A DNA stretch of 64,000 nt. It comes from Agrocybe praecox. Its lineage: Eukaryota > Basidiomycota > Agaricomycetes > Agaricales > Agrocybaceae. Positions 21,741 through 32,454 of the stretch are shown piece after piece. The stretch is taken from positions 3,720,001 through 3,784,000 of the forward strand of contig OZ024845.1 of the NCBI GenBank assembly GCA_964017145.1, in the 5' to 3' direction. The position numbers and the translations under genes were made by a program. How positions within the stretch are numbered: the stretch's first letter is position 1; the number at the start of each line of letters is the position of its first letter. The notes under the pieces were generated by a model that searched no databases, had not been told where the DNA came from, and was given only the letters and a program-made list of their open reading frames with translations.

Positions 21741-23757
21741 ATGAGTGGAAAGAATTTAAGAAGTATGTCAACTGACTGGAGTGATTCATTATTAATGCTT
21801 CTTAATTTTGCTCTTTAGGCGCCACGTCAAATAATAAAGGAAAACCTTCTTCCAAGGGAACAGCCAAGGGAACTAACTCTAAAGGTCAAAAGGGCAATAC
21901 TAAGCAGAAAGCGTCTCCAGACCTTCCTCTTCATGCAAATGAGGAAGAACGCCTTGAGTTGCTTGAGTTTGCTCGTCTTCAAAAAAAATTCAAAAATTTT
22001 AACAAAGCTCAGGAGAAAGCGGTCAACCAAGGTTCAGTTTTATCTTAATTTGTTTTTTTGCTGTTAAATAAAATCTCTGTTTAGCTATTGCAAAGCGGAA
22101 CACGGCTATGATGGAAGAAGAAGACGGTACCAGCACTATTGACTCTGAAGAGCGAGCGCCTAAGCGCCCAAGGGCCAATCCAAAAATTATTCAAGACAGT
22201 GAAGACGAAGACATTCAAACATCTCTGGGGCCTTCTTTAACCCAGAGGGATGCTATTGATATTGCTGACAGTGATAAAGATTCCGGTAAAAGTGTCGGAA
22301 AAGGAGTAAATGACGACACTGACATTGAAGAAGAAGACATTGCTCTTGGGGATAATGAGTCTATATCGGAGAAATCTGGGCCTATTGAAGAGAAAAGCAT
22401 AGATATTTTTCCGGATAATGGAGTGCGTTTTCTCCTCTTTAACTTACTTGTAATTTACTTCTTTTTAGATCATTGCGTCTACTGCATACTTGGCACGATC
22501 TCAAACTCCTTCCAACACCAGCTATTTGACTCCAAAGAAAAACTCAGCCAAGGTCAAGGAAACTGACTTTTCGCCGGATACGCGCCAACTTGCTATAGCA
22601 TCAAAGTCCCAAATGCGAAAGACAACAATATTTGAAGAATCGTTTTCCGCAAACAGCCGAAGTGACAAGATGGATTTAGCATGGAAAACTGTCAAAGAGG
22701 CTGCTGTAGGTAGCGCTAATCCTATGGTCAAAGAGGCATATAAGCGCGCATGCAAAAACTCCCAGACCAAGCAGGACATGATTAAATTTGTGCGTAACTC
22801 ATTGTGTTTATTCCATTGCTGTTGCTGACTTGTCTAGTGCTCGTATGCTCGAATTGGTCTTATGAGCAATATTGTAACACTTGCTAGGGATAGCGTCAAG
22901 AGCTTTTATGGTCTTAGTGGGAGCCAAGATGAAATACGATTTGCGGTTGAATGGCTTCTTAAAGAAGCTAATTTTATGTTCGGAAATGTCAACGCAAAAG
23001 TACGTCAGTAACCTTCATTCTGACTGCTATGAATTTTTATGATTCTTGTAGGATCAAACATTGGATAGCAATATGCCTTTTGGATGCGAGCTAATCAAGG
23101 AAGTCATTGAAGCCCAATGGTTTCCTAGTTCTGGCCGATCAAAAACCGATATCGACACCAGCGAGCAAATTATTAAGGAGGGAATGCTACCTGTTAACTT
23201 AATTATTATTGTTGTTGTTGCGGTATGCTTATTTTTATTTATTCTATCTTGTATCAATTTTTGACTAGTTTTAGATTGAACATGCATTGAAGGAATGGTC
23301 TCTTGGGAGTAAATCAACAACGTTGATCCATTTTTCTGAGGACGCGGTTCAAAAAGGGTGCGCTAATAATCCTTTTATGACGTCTAATACTTACATGGCC
23401 CTGTGGGTATTACCAGATTCACAACTCATTACAATAATTGGAAACATATTGAATTGCAAACGAAGACATGGCCTATTTACTGGCGGAAGACGCTGCTATC
23501 TAGAATCCTGTAACGCACATTCATATTTATCTCAAATTCAACATTTAGCTGACTAATTATTCCCTGATGCCAACAGAGAAAACTACCGAAAGGGACACTT
23601 TCATGTCAGTAACGCCAAAGCAGTCCTCGCTAAGGTTGATTTTGGGGCTCTTGATCAGATTGCAGAGGCTGCTTCTACCATGGCTCATATTGAGCACACT
23701 GCCACTGCTCTAGATGGACAGGATCCCAATGGGACATTTGGAGACGATGAATCCTAA
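21741..23757 (+). CDS. DUF6532-like transposon cargo protein
   Basis: ATG 21741 to TAA 23757, with at least seven short introns. The N-terminus is basic and Ser/Lys-rich (SSKGTAKGTNSKGQKGNTKQ), then acidic. The C-terminal half has the agaric DUF6532 layout: KSFYGLSGSQDEIRFAVEWL, FGCELIKEVIEAQWF, GRSKTD, then NLIIIVVVAIEHALKEWSLG and HYNNWKHIE. Frame is kept across the late introns, for example into ENYRKGHFHVSNAKAVLAKV, so it appears intact. Its biochemical role is unknown. It starts 146 bp after the TET/JBP stop on the same strand, and the two form the right-hand cargo pair of the element. A nuclear or DNA-linked role is a guess from the basic N-terminus. Confidence 0.7.
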
Positions 23758-24203
23758 TACAGAAATCATTTCCTTTTATATATTCTATTGCAACGCTTCA
23801 ATTTGCTATTTATTTTTGCCCTAGCTATATAAAATTTGCATGCACGTGGTTTTGATCAAAAGAAAACCGATTCATAGAAAGAAATAAAGCTGTCAGAGCA
23901 TATCCTATAATTAGGGAAATGCTAGTGAAGGAAAGAAGTCAAAGCAATCAAAGCGCATAGAAGCATTATACTACTACATGGCCGCATAAAGATATTAAGT
24001 GTTAAAGCACCACAGAACTAAAAAAGACAAAAGTAGTTCAAAGGGTGTACAAGCTTTACACGACTGCAAAGTTAAAGAAAGACTTCTGAAAGCTAATCAA
24101 AGCTGGAATTTTTAAAGGCACCTTGCTTTGAGAGTCTTTTAGAAGGCTTTCTAACTTTTTGAGCTTTGGGTATTCTGGAGACACCAGGAGACACATAAAT
24201 AGC
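23758..24203. other. Right subterminal region of the giant transposon
   Basis: About 450 bp between the DUF6532-like stop and the right terminal repeat. It is AT-rich with repeated AAAGC and AGCTTT motifs, which also occur near the left end (AAAAAGCTTTG at 1131 and 1229). These may be subterminal transposase-binding sites, but that is inference. Confidence 0.35.
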
Positions 24204-24231
24204 TTTGAAATCAATGGTTGTTTTCCTGATG
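24204..24231 (-). repeat. Right terminal inverted repeat of the giant element
   Basis: Reads TTTTCCTGATG at 24221-24231, the exact inverse of 1105-1115. Gag sequence resumes at 24232. Confidence 0.8.
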
Positions 24232-24676
24232 AATCATCCCAAAGGCCTTCTTTGGAATAATCTCCATCCAGAATTTTGGTTTTATCAAGTGCCCATTTTC
24301 CAGCAGTACCTCCTTTCATATAGGATAGAGCACAAACAACCTTTTGAAGATCATCTGTGATGCCCTTCCCATAGAAATATAACTTGAGTTGGCTAAGGAA
24401 GGTTTCTGCTTTTTGCATTGAACCATCATATGGCTCAGGAGGGGAAACTTTGATTCCAGAATGTGAACCAAAGAAGGAAGGAGCACCATGATTGGGAGAG
24501 AGAGTATCAGCTCTTCTAGCAGCAGAAAAAGGTGATGACTGTGTAATAGGGGTGGTGGTGGATTGTTGCTGCTGCTGCTTTAAGAGGTTTAACTCCTGGG
24601 TAAGAAGAGAGATTTGTTGCAGGAGCTCTTCTACAGAAGGAAGAGTAGTGGTAGGGAGGATATTGGTGGTGTCCAT
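24232..24676 (-). pseudogene. gag: gag N-terminal half of the split Gypsy element
   Basis: From ATG 24676 the frame reads LPSVEELLQQISLLTQELNL (probable coiled coil) and a Gln run, then PPEPYDGSMQKAETFLSQLK and YMKGGTAGKWALDKTKIL, ending GLWDD at the transposon junction. The PPEPYDG and A-F-SQL motifs mark the N-terminal capsid of agaric Ty3/Gypsy gag. Beyond 24232 the frame runs into transposon sequence. The rest of gag is at 456-1104 on the same strand. Confidence 0.85.
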
Positions 24677-25186
24677 ATTGTGGTGCAGATAAAGTAGAGG
24701 CTCTCTGGTGTGTGTGTGGGAGAAGCTATCTACAAAAAGTGCCCTTGAGACTAAACTAAGTAACTAAAAAAAAACTATATACTGGATACCCAGTTGTCAC
24801 CCCAGGCACAGTGGGTCTAAACCTAGGATCACAGGGTTGACTACCTGGTATTTTCCTAGACCACCAAAGACAGAAACAGTTGGCCTGAATCTGACCCAAC
24901 AGTTGGTATCCCTATCTACAAGTTTACACACAACACACAACAGAGAGTGAGAAACCCAGTAGAAAGAGAGATGTCTTGAGGAGATGTTGAAATTGGGGAG
25001 GGAGAAATGATAGAGAGGATAGGGAGGATGTTGGAGGTTGAAGGGTTGGTGATGATAAAGGAAATGATATATGTGGTGAGAGGATGTGAGGAGAAATGGT
25101 GGAAAGAGAGATGAATAGATTGGTGTAGACAAATGCAGGATGATGGATAGTGATTGGTGGAGTTGTCTGAGAGAGCTTCAATCTTC
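24677..25186 (-). mobile_element. Gypsy 5' leader between LTR and gag
   Basis: About 510 bp of untranslated leader. It contains two short similar blocks near 24785-24905 (CACCCCAGGCACAGTGGGTC and TGGTATCCC-type motifs). No coding sequence is supported. The primer-binding site is at its LTR-proximal end. Confidence 0.6.
25174..25184 (-). promoter_or_regulatory. Putative self-priming primer-binding site
   Basis: Two bases after the LTR, the minus strand reads AGATTGAAGCT. It is the exact reverse complement of AGCTTCAATCT at 25341-25331, which begins about 34 nt after the start of the TATATATA box in the same LTR, where transcription should start. Tf1/sushi retrotransposons prime reverse transcription by folding back the first 11 nt of their own mRNA, and the match here is also 11 nt. 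No tRNA-type site is visible. Confidence 0.65.
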
Positions 25187-25658
25187 TGTCAGGGCAACAC
25201 TAAGATCAGTGTGACAAGGCCACCAACAAAGACAAAGCAAGAGAGAGAGAGAGAGAGAGAGAGAGATGAAGAGAGAGAGAGGCACTCAATGGTTCTAAGA
25301 GATCACACCAATGATAGTGGATATCCTAAGAGATTGAAGCTGGGGCTACAGCTACATACATGTCCAGTATATATACCCTACAGCTATTCTAGAATATTCC
25401 TCCATGACATCATAGAAAGGAATGATGAATAAGGCAATGACATCATAAAGAAAGTAAAAGAATGATGTGGAATGATGTAGAATGGATGAGGCTATGCTCA
25501 TGGGAAATTAAAGTGATAAGTATCTAATCAAATGATAATCAAGATATAATCAAGAGATAATCAAAGATATGAAACAGATAAGATATCTACACATCTACAA
25601 AAGGGAAAAATGCGAAATAAATATAGAAAAATAAGAGAAAATAGGGGAAACCCTGACA
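25187..25658 (-). repeat. 5' LTR of the split Gypsy element (472 bp)
   Basis: In element orientation it starts TGTCAGGGTTTCCCC and ends GTTGCCCTGACA, with short inverted ends TGTCAGGG/CCCTGACA. It has a TATATATA box (25375-25368) and a GA/CT microsatellite near 25243-25265. A closely similar solo copy is at 37031-37499. Confidence 0.9.
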
Positions 25659-25847
25659 GTGACTTTTGAGGCAATTCGACACCACTTCTGAAGTGGTTCT
25701 TCCCCGATTGTCCAATTTATGCCTGGAATATTGAATCACATCAGAATCACAGACTCTGATTCGAAATAAAAAAAAAAAGATTCAAAAGCCATATAAACGA
25801 GGGATTAAGATCATCAGATATTTACTACCAACTAGCCGCCGCCAACA
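25659..25847 (+). promoter_or_regulatory. Probable promoter region of the 25848 gene
   Basis: An A-rich tract (25768-25780) and CCATATAAACG at 25789, a TATA-like site about 55 bp upstream of the ATG, with CAACAATGG around the start codon. Confidence 0.35.
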
Positions 25848-26519
25848 ATGGGAACAGGATCCGACATTTCCATCGATGACTACAACAAGCTTCATCTCAT
25901 CAATTGTGCCGATGCTCGACTCGCGCAGCAGTTGGAAACGGCAAACATCACTCAGGAGAAACTATTCTCTCAGCTCCTCCCATTATTCATGTCAGATGGA
26001 GTCTCCCGGGGACCGTACGCAATTTGCCTCATCCATCGTCATCACAAGTTGCGCAGTGGCGAAAGGATGGTATCTTTTGGCAAAAGCATTCGACCCACGG
26101 ACAATGACTCTGCGAACATTATTCCTGAGCGATGGCTTTCTACAGGAACGGCTATGGAGTACATGTTCTCCGACGATCCGACTAGCATGCCTCCTCCGCC
26201 CTCTCCCCAACTCCTTTCCAAGTTCAACAACATTGTTCAGGGGTATAATATAGACGTACTTGGTATCTCATACGCTCCACCAGTCGATAAGGAACAGCCA
26301 GATCATATTTTTATGGAGAAAGGGGGATCAAGGGATAGAGAGCAAGTCATCAGTGTGGTTCCTAGGAAGGACAGTAACGGTATACACGCCTCTTGGATTC
26401 CTTCTGAACGTGGGGATGTGATGGTATTATGCGGTAATTGCTCGCTGGAACTTGGGCCCTCAAAAAATCATACAGGATTTTGCTGCGAGGCTGATGGTGA
26501 GTTCTCTTCTTCCTGCTAA
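25848..26519 (+). CDS. Agaric-specific hypothetical protein, possibly truncated
   Basis: An open frame of 223 residues with a good start context (GCCAACAATGG). It reads LFSQLLPLFMSDGV, YAICLIHRHHKLRSGERMVS, then ERWLSTGTAMEYMF and LGPSKNHTGFCCEADG. The pattern HRH-KL-GERMV and the Cys-rich end look like a small family seen in agarics, but I know no function. Coding ends at TAA 26517-26519, shortly after a GT that could be a splice donor (GAGGCTGATG|GTGAG), so the last few residues may be intronic. Confidence 0.55.
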   Translation: MGTGSDISIDDYNKLHLINCADARLAQQLETANITQEKLFSQLLPLFMSDGVSRGPYAICLIHRHHKLRSGERMVSFGKSIRPTDNDSANIIPERWLSTGTAMEYMFSDDPTSMPPPPSPQLLSKFNNIVQGYNIDVLGISYAPPVDKEQPDHIFMEKGGSRDREQVISVVPRKDSNGIHASWIPSERGDVMVLCGNCSLELGPSKNHTGFCCEADGEFSSSC

Positions 26520-26779
26520 TCAATAATCATTGAGTGTATTGATTGATATGCGTTATGCGCATAGATATTTTTCCAGGCGGCATAAATTGAAATATTTCTG
26601 TATACATCTTCAATATTCAATAGCAATGGTATGAGGATTCGTGATGTATTAGTATACGTGTAAATGAGCCAGTTTTGTATCTGACCCGAGCAATTCCTAC
26701 AACTTTAAATACGGTTATAACTACTTTTCAATTTCTTTTCTTCTCGAATACATCTTTTCTATGTTTGTCTTTCATATAG

Positions 26780-27130
26780 GGGACGGTGCCTTCATTGTCG
26801 GCATAATTTTTTTTTTGCGAACTGGCATCAGGATTAGAACTTCACCTCAGGAGCATTCCAAGAACCTATCCCGTTCGGCGTAACAACGATAAAAAACGCT
26901 CGATCAAATAACCTGTAGCAGCATACCAAGGGTACTCGATACGAAGGGGACATATGCGAGACTCGCCGCGTTGATGATGCAAACGAGGGCAACAAGGAAC
27001 CAGAAGTGGACGGTGGGGTGCGGGTCGTTGATCTGGTACATGTGGACGTTAAGTGGTTTTGAAGAGTGGACCGGCAACAAGCCCACCGACGTGGCTGTAT
27101 ATCGCACCAAACGCTAATGCACACCCAGCA
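26780..27130 (-). pseudogene. Integral membrane protein relic
   Basis: The minus strand encodes YTATSVGLLPVHSSKPLNVH, then VHFWFLVALVCIINAASLAY and VPFVSSTLGMLLQVI, about two membrane helices. A neighbouring frame continues FFIVVTPNGIGSW, so there is a frameshift. The family is not recognised. It stands alone, without recognisable flanking exons. Confidence 0.35.
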
Positions 27131-28159
27131 TATGGGGGTCATTGAGGGTAAGCAGTGTATTCACGCGCACCGCTCATTGGGATTTTTTCCCTTTCCGCGC
27201 AACGTTAGGGCCAAATTAGGTTTAAATATGGCCAAGTTAAAAATGTCCCTGAACGTGTGCGCGGACAGGAAAGTTGTGTGATTTTGGATAAATCGCGCGA
27301 CTTCTTTTTTTTTGCACGGATTTTTTTGATTTAAGTGGAGTCATGTGCGCGGGTAATTGGATCAAGCGCGCGCAATTAATGAGCGCCTGCGTGTGCCGGT
27401 CTGCCGCAAGTTGAGTCACCATCTGCCACCCCGGCACTTCCAAGGCACTCCGAAAAAGCAGAAGAATTTTATCCCGATAACTCTTTTTGAGAGGAGAGAA
27501 TTACATAAATTCGTATATTTTCGGATTTTTGAGGCCTCTTTACATAATGTACTATTTTTATTTTGTATCCTGGAAACGCAATGACATATGCCAAAACACG
27601 AACATCTGGAAAAAGACCAGATACAAGAAGAAAATGTCGCTAAATATGTTTGAAAAGTACAGAATACCTTCACCGTGCTTTGCAGCGTGTCGGAGATCAA
27701 TCTCTTGCAGTGCAGTCACGGTTACGGCGGTCACTGCACTGCGGCGGCAGCACTAACAGCAATCATAAAAATAAGAGGGGAGGAGTTCCGGCACACACGG
27801 CAAGCCATTTAAATTCCACCGGTTGACGGCATGAGATTGGCATTTTGATTTATAATATATTTGGTTAGGGACCAGTGACGTTTTTTCCCAACGGCTCGTC
27901 AACCCTTTCCTTCTTATTCACGGCTCCCTTTTGTTCTTTCCCTTAGACGTTCCCTTGGTTCTGGTCAATATTTCTACGAACTGGTCAAGGCCGATGGATC
28001 TCTCAGTAAACAAGCGGTTGATTTATGCACTTTCCCGAGATTCTCTGCTTGCCTAGCGACAAACAAATGTTTTGACACTGTAATTTGAGTTGGCACTTCC
28101 TCTTCCTTTCCTTTTGTCCGCCTATTCTTCCTGTAGCTCGTTAGGGGAAGTACTGGCAA
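27131..28159. other. No gene recognised
   Basis: Mixed sequence with CG-rich words (GCGCGC near 27365) and no coding frame that I can link to a family. Confidence 0.4.
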
Positions 28160-28680
28160 TCTTTGCGCACACAAGTCATCTGCCCCTACTCCGCCCTCTT
28201 AAACGTCGACTACGCTCTCTCTAAAACGAAGAACCCTGAGGCACCGTCCGTATTAGTATTGTGGCTGTGGATGGAATATCATTTATTCTGTTGGTACGTG
28301 CACTTCTATCTCATGTACTCGAAGGAAATTTCAAATATCAAATGGATATGTTCAACGAGTGGACGAATGGTTGCCGTTTCACTTTTTTGGAGCGTTTATA
28401 GACCCAATGCGGAGAGAGCCCTGAGTGTGTTCGTTGCGATGAGTGCGTTGGGAAATAACATCGTATTTTTTTCCCCTTCTCTCCACCTTCAACTGCGCAA
28501 TCCAGAGTTTCCTCGTTCTTTTTTTTTTCTAAGTCTTCTCGCAATCCTAGCATCGATCACAGTTCATACCTCCATACTGTCATCGACAACTCTGGTATCC
28601 TGGAGTGCGAGTTTGCCAGCCCTGCTGTACTTTGGTGTGTGCATGTTACTGGAGAGGATGGTTTGATGGGGTATGTTTAG
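28160..28680 (+). pseudogene. Amino-acid permease (APC/LAT type) relic
   Basis: The frame reads NVDYALSKTKNPE, then MVAVSLFWSVYRPNAERALS, VFVAMSALGN. These match the N-Y-AL-E-K-P loop and the FGPNAERALSVFVALSALGN segment of methionine-type permeases. In between, hydrophobic residues replace the expected transmembrane sequence in a shifted frame, and the rest diverges. It is a fragment, not a transporter gene. Confidence 0.6.
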
Positions 28681-30159
28681 GCAGCTTGGAGGTCGGAGTA
28701 CGATGAAAGAGGTCGATTGAATCCGTGCGTCTTGGGATCTACGACGCGTCCTTGATAATTCCTGTCATTGTTAATCCTCTTTCCCCTCCCTTGTTTTCTC
28801 ATTCGCTCAGCGACCTTCTGGCCTCAGAGCTCAAGCCTCCATGCTCACGTTGAAGTTGACACTGACATGGACATATCAATCGTTATGATACCCTAATGTT
28901 CCTCTCCGCGCCTACCCCTTATTCTTACCCGTCTCTCGTCCACACCACTATTACCATTAACATCACCAGCACGATCGCCGCTAGTAGCACCAAAACCACG
29001 ACCAGGAGCGCCCAGGTTGTCAAATTTGGACGTCCGAGTCAAACACAATTGCGCCATTCCCCCCTTCGCTTAGCACAGTACTTATACCCTCGTGTTGTGT
29101 GTGCGCGTAAGGGTTCCCTTCCTATTGCATAGTGCACGCGTTTGTGGCTCCTTTCCTCGCTTAGCTTAGCTTTGACGACTGAGATCTCTCGACTGGGTCG
29201 TCGTCGTCGTCGCTGCCTTTCCTCCTCTGCCTTTCACTTACATCCATCCATCCTCCTTCCACTTATCTTTACTGTCGTTCGACCTACCAATCAAGAACCT
29301 ACCCACTCGTTTACCCAATGCATCATCAGCCATGTCTTCTCCAACAGTGTCCCTAACGAACTCGCTCACGCCACCTCTCTCACGCACAAGTAGAAGGGCA
29401 TGCACTACACCAAGGAGAAAGATGCATGCGAGTACGACGCGGCTGTCGTACGTGCAGATGGGGATGACGAGGGCGAGCGTACACCGTCCTCCCTTCTTCC
29501 TCTCACCACTTCCCTTTACCTACTTCCCCTCCCCCTTCGTCGTTCCTCAACCTATTCACAAACCAAAACATCAATCACCCTACCCAACCACCCCAACACA
29601 CAATGTCCTCACCTAATGGACGAAAAATCCTTTACACACTCCATCACACCGGAGAGAAGGATGTGGAAGTCAGAAAAGTCTACGCAGATGGGTACGATGA
29701 GTGCGACGCAGATGTTGTACGTGCGGATGGAGATGACGAAGGAGGACATACGCCCGAGAGGAGGCAGGTTTAGTGCCTTGTTTATTGTTCTTTTTGTGGT
29801 TTTGGATGGGATGGAAGGCGACGAGGACGTCGGCGGTGATGGTGGTGGCGGATACCCTCGGTGGTCCGTGGTGTTTGATGTTGTCATTGACGTCAGTCCC
29901 AATCATGACATTGTCCATCTGCGTCCTACTCGTTGCCAACTTCGATTATCCTCAACTTAAGCGGAAGTGTTGGTTCATCGACATCCCTGTACGTCCCCCT
30001 CTCCTCCCATCCATGGATCCCCCTCACCCCACTAACCTCCTCCCAGCTTCATATGGCTGTAATCCTATGTGGAGTGCACATTCGTTTTCTTTGTGTTTAT
30101 ACAATGTGGGTTTCGAGGTTTTTGGGTTTCTCTTTTCGCCGTTTTCTGATCACACACGC
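28681..30159 (+). other. Low-complexity relic with an internally repeated segment
   Basis: Two similar segments lie at about 29390-29480 and 29640-29750. Each includes GGAGA-AGGATG, TACG-CG and CGGATG/CAGATGGAGATGACGA words, and the second reads EKDVEVRKVYADGYDECDAD. A downstream frame has VPIMTLSICVLLVANFDYPQ, a possible membrane helix. No family is recognised; it looks like a decayed gene with a local duplication. Confidence 0.35.
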
Positions 30160-30480
30160 ATATAGGTTATTTGGTCGTACATCGACTTCTCCAATGCCAA
30201 TTGTGCGCTCGGTGAAGTGAAAAAGAACCCGTAGCGTACAGTTCGTATTGCGGGTCCTCTCGCTATTGCCGTTGTGGCGGTGTCGCTAGAGTCGAACGTT
30301 CCCTGGATGGCCCCTCTTCTCTTCAGCTAGCCTTGGGGCAGCGGCGTTCTTTGCTGCCACTTATATCGTCCTCTTCGTCGTCCCCCTCCTGAGACTCCCG
30401 TATTGGATGCATGCGGTTGAGGAATGGGCGGTGTATGGGCTTGGAGTGATTTATTGCACCGCGTTTGGGAAGAAGGATGT
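30160..30480 (+). pseudogene. Second amino-acid permease fragment
   Basis: From 30165 one frame reads VIWSYIDFSNANCALGEVKK, then NP, a TAG stop, then RTVRIAGPLAIAVVAVSLES. The SY-G-SNANYAL-EVKNPVRT-RIAGPLAI motif is typical of APC-superfamily permeases. The stop sits in the conserved loop. A further hydrophobic stretch follows to 30480. It is separate from the 28.2 kb fragment and covers an overlapping part of the same family. Confidence 0.6.
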
Positions 30481-30689
30481 ATGAGTGGAGTGCACCCTTC
30501 ATCAATTCATCGCCATCTGCTATCGGCCACCATCCATCTATCAAAGTATCGATGATACTACCCCGCTTCTTCCTTTTTTTATTATGTTATATAACCCTTT
30601 AACGTTATAACTCTCACATCCCTAACCCACGTCCCTCCCGCTCCTTTCCCTTCTGTATTTTCTCCACAGATCCTCCCACTCCTCGCCCT

Positions 30690-31280
30690 TCTGCCTTGGA
30701 ACATTGTCAAACGGCCTCCAGTTCATCCACATCTTCGAAAATATCTGCCCATCTCCCTCACAACCTGCAGCTCAAGCACCTGTCGTACCTCCCTCCGCCC
30801 TCGCCTAGGCTTCAAAGCACAAGACGGCCGGAACGCAGAAATTCAAGCTTGGGCAGCATACCCCTGCTGCAGACGCGTACATCAACGCGCTGTCCTCTTC
30901 TCGTTCCATTGTATACCAATCGTGCATTAGCATATCTGAAGACCGGAGAGTATGGGCTTTCAGTTGGAATGCATATTCGGAGAGGCTGTTTTCCGGTGGT
31001 TCATCGCCACCGACGGCAGATGATCGAAGTTTGTGTCCTAAGACTCTTTGGAAAATCACCTCCACCTCATTTCGATGCGTCGGTTATGCCTACCAATCTT
31101 GCCACTGCTGGAAAGGCCCTCTCGGATGGGCAGTTGCACAAGGTGTTGGTGTGGATCTGCTCGATGCGTACGTGAAGGCTTTGCGACAAGCTGCAGAAGT
31201 GGGCGGGTGCCAGTGCATGGTAGAGTGTAGCTGGAGTTTCTTGGGTGGACGAAAGGACGAGGAAGGAAGCTGTTAGATAT
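30690..31280 (+). pseudogene. TPR-protein relic
   Basis: A short piece reads VPLYTNRALAYLKTGEYG, a canonical tetratricopeptide helix pair, and nearby frames read GFKAQDGRNAEIQAW. Several frame changes and stops follow. Only the TPR assignment is supported. Confidence 0.4.
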
Positions 31281-32454
31281 CAGATGCTGGCAGATAATCG
31301 ATGGATCCTGTTTGGTGGAGATAGATTGCTCTTCGGCGCACGCATCGACGTCAACCGTTCGTTGTCGTCCTCCACCGTTCTCGGTCTCGATCTATGCTGT
31401 CCAATTTGTCCATCTTCGTTCTTCCACGCATGCATGATACAGCATCATCACCACCTCGCGGCGTTCCATTTCTTCTTTCTTCCTTCCTCTTCATCTTCAG
31501 GTTCGCCATTTTCTATGCCCTTATATTTCTTTTTGTCCCTAATCAATAATCGTTGACTAATGCCCTTCTCATCGTCGGCCTGGGCTTTGATAGAAACATT
31601 TTTTCTGTTCTGCTTTTTCCAGTATTCGTATCTTCCCTTGTTCTTCTTTGCCGGCCATTTTTCTCACAAGTTTCTCCACCTATCCACCTCCACTCAGTCA
31701 TCCCACTTCAACTTACTCATTTTCTGCTCAAGCTCTTCATGTCGTCACACGTTTCTTAGAATCTCGCACATCAACGCACCTTTGAATTAAAATTTTCTTT
31801 TACCACAATCATAATAATGCGAATGGAAGAAAGCAATTTTGATACGTGCAGTAGCGCACTGCAAAGAAGGAAGGGGAAAGGTGCGGGCGCGCCAGATTGG
31901 GACGAAATGTACTAGTAGAGATGAGCAAGAAGGAATTCTTTGCGGCGGTTGATAGCCCAGCAGAGTGAGGGTCTCAGGATGGTCTAACAGATCTATGTAG
32001 CGGTGGGCAGTAGGGAGATGATCGCGGCGGTCGTCGTTCGAACTTCCGTTCGCAGCCCCTCGAGTCAGTGTTCGTGTCGTTGGGTTTTTTTCCATTTAAC
32101 GTAGATACTAGAGATCACTCTTCTCTGAATCAGAGCCCGAGCCCTTTCTTCGTCCCTTCATCGCTAGCTTCATCCTCCTTTCTAGAGTACTTCAATCTGT
32201 TGGTGACATGATACCAAGTCGTCTCACTCTTCGTGAACTTCTCCTTCGTCCCAGTTCATTGAGTTCGTTCCTCTTCGTCCACGTCCTTGTCACTAGCAAA
32301 ATGGGACCAGTCAGGAAATCATCCGCTCGCATCACCAACTCCTGGACCTAAAGACACCCACCATGATCCGTCATTCATGAAACAACTTGCTCTCATCCAG
32401 GTTTAGGCCTCAACTCGCCCCCGCTCTGCTCAATCTCTCACAATTATGGATGAC
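31281..32454. other. No gene recognised
   Basis: Pyrimidine-rich stretches and short unsupported frames only. A minus-strand frame at 31787-32095 has no recognisable domain. Confidence 0.4.

Larger units (their letters stand above)
1105..24231. mobile_element. Giant Plavaka-class DNA transposon with TET/JBP cargo (23.1 kb)
   Basis: Both ends begin with the same inverted 11-mer, CATCAGGAAAA, and the inverted similarity continues imperfectly for about 28 bp. The outside flanks are two halves of one Gypsy gag gene. The gag frame is restored only if a 2-bp AA/TT is counted as a target duplication. Inside are an intact Plavaka transposase 220 bp from the left end, three spliced accessory genes on the same strand, and a TET/JBP dioxygenase plus a DUF6532-like gene on the opposite strand near the right end. 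The middle 9.7 kb looks like host DNA. What is seen is one insertion footprint. Whether the middle was captured before transposition or inserted afterwards is inference. Confidence 0.8.

Noticed and set aside
1105..24231. Reading the large element as a Starship (tyrosine-recombinase giant element)
   Set aside because: The transposase at its edge is a Plavaka-type DDE protein and the ends are inverted repeats; no DUF3435 tyrosine recombinase motif was seen.
25241..25265. GA-repeat tract as a possible regulatory site
   Set aside because: It is an ordinary microsatellite inside the Gypsy LTR; the solo LTR has the same CT tract at 37400-37446.
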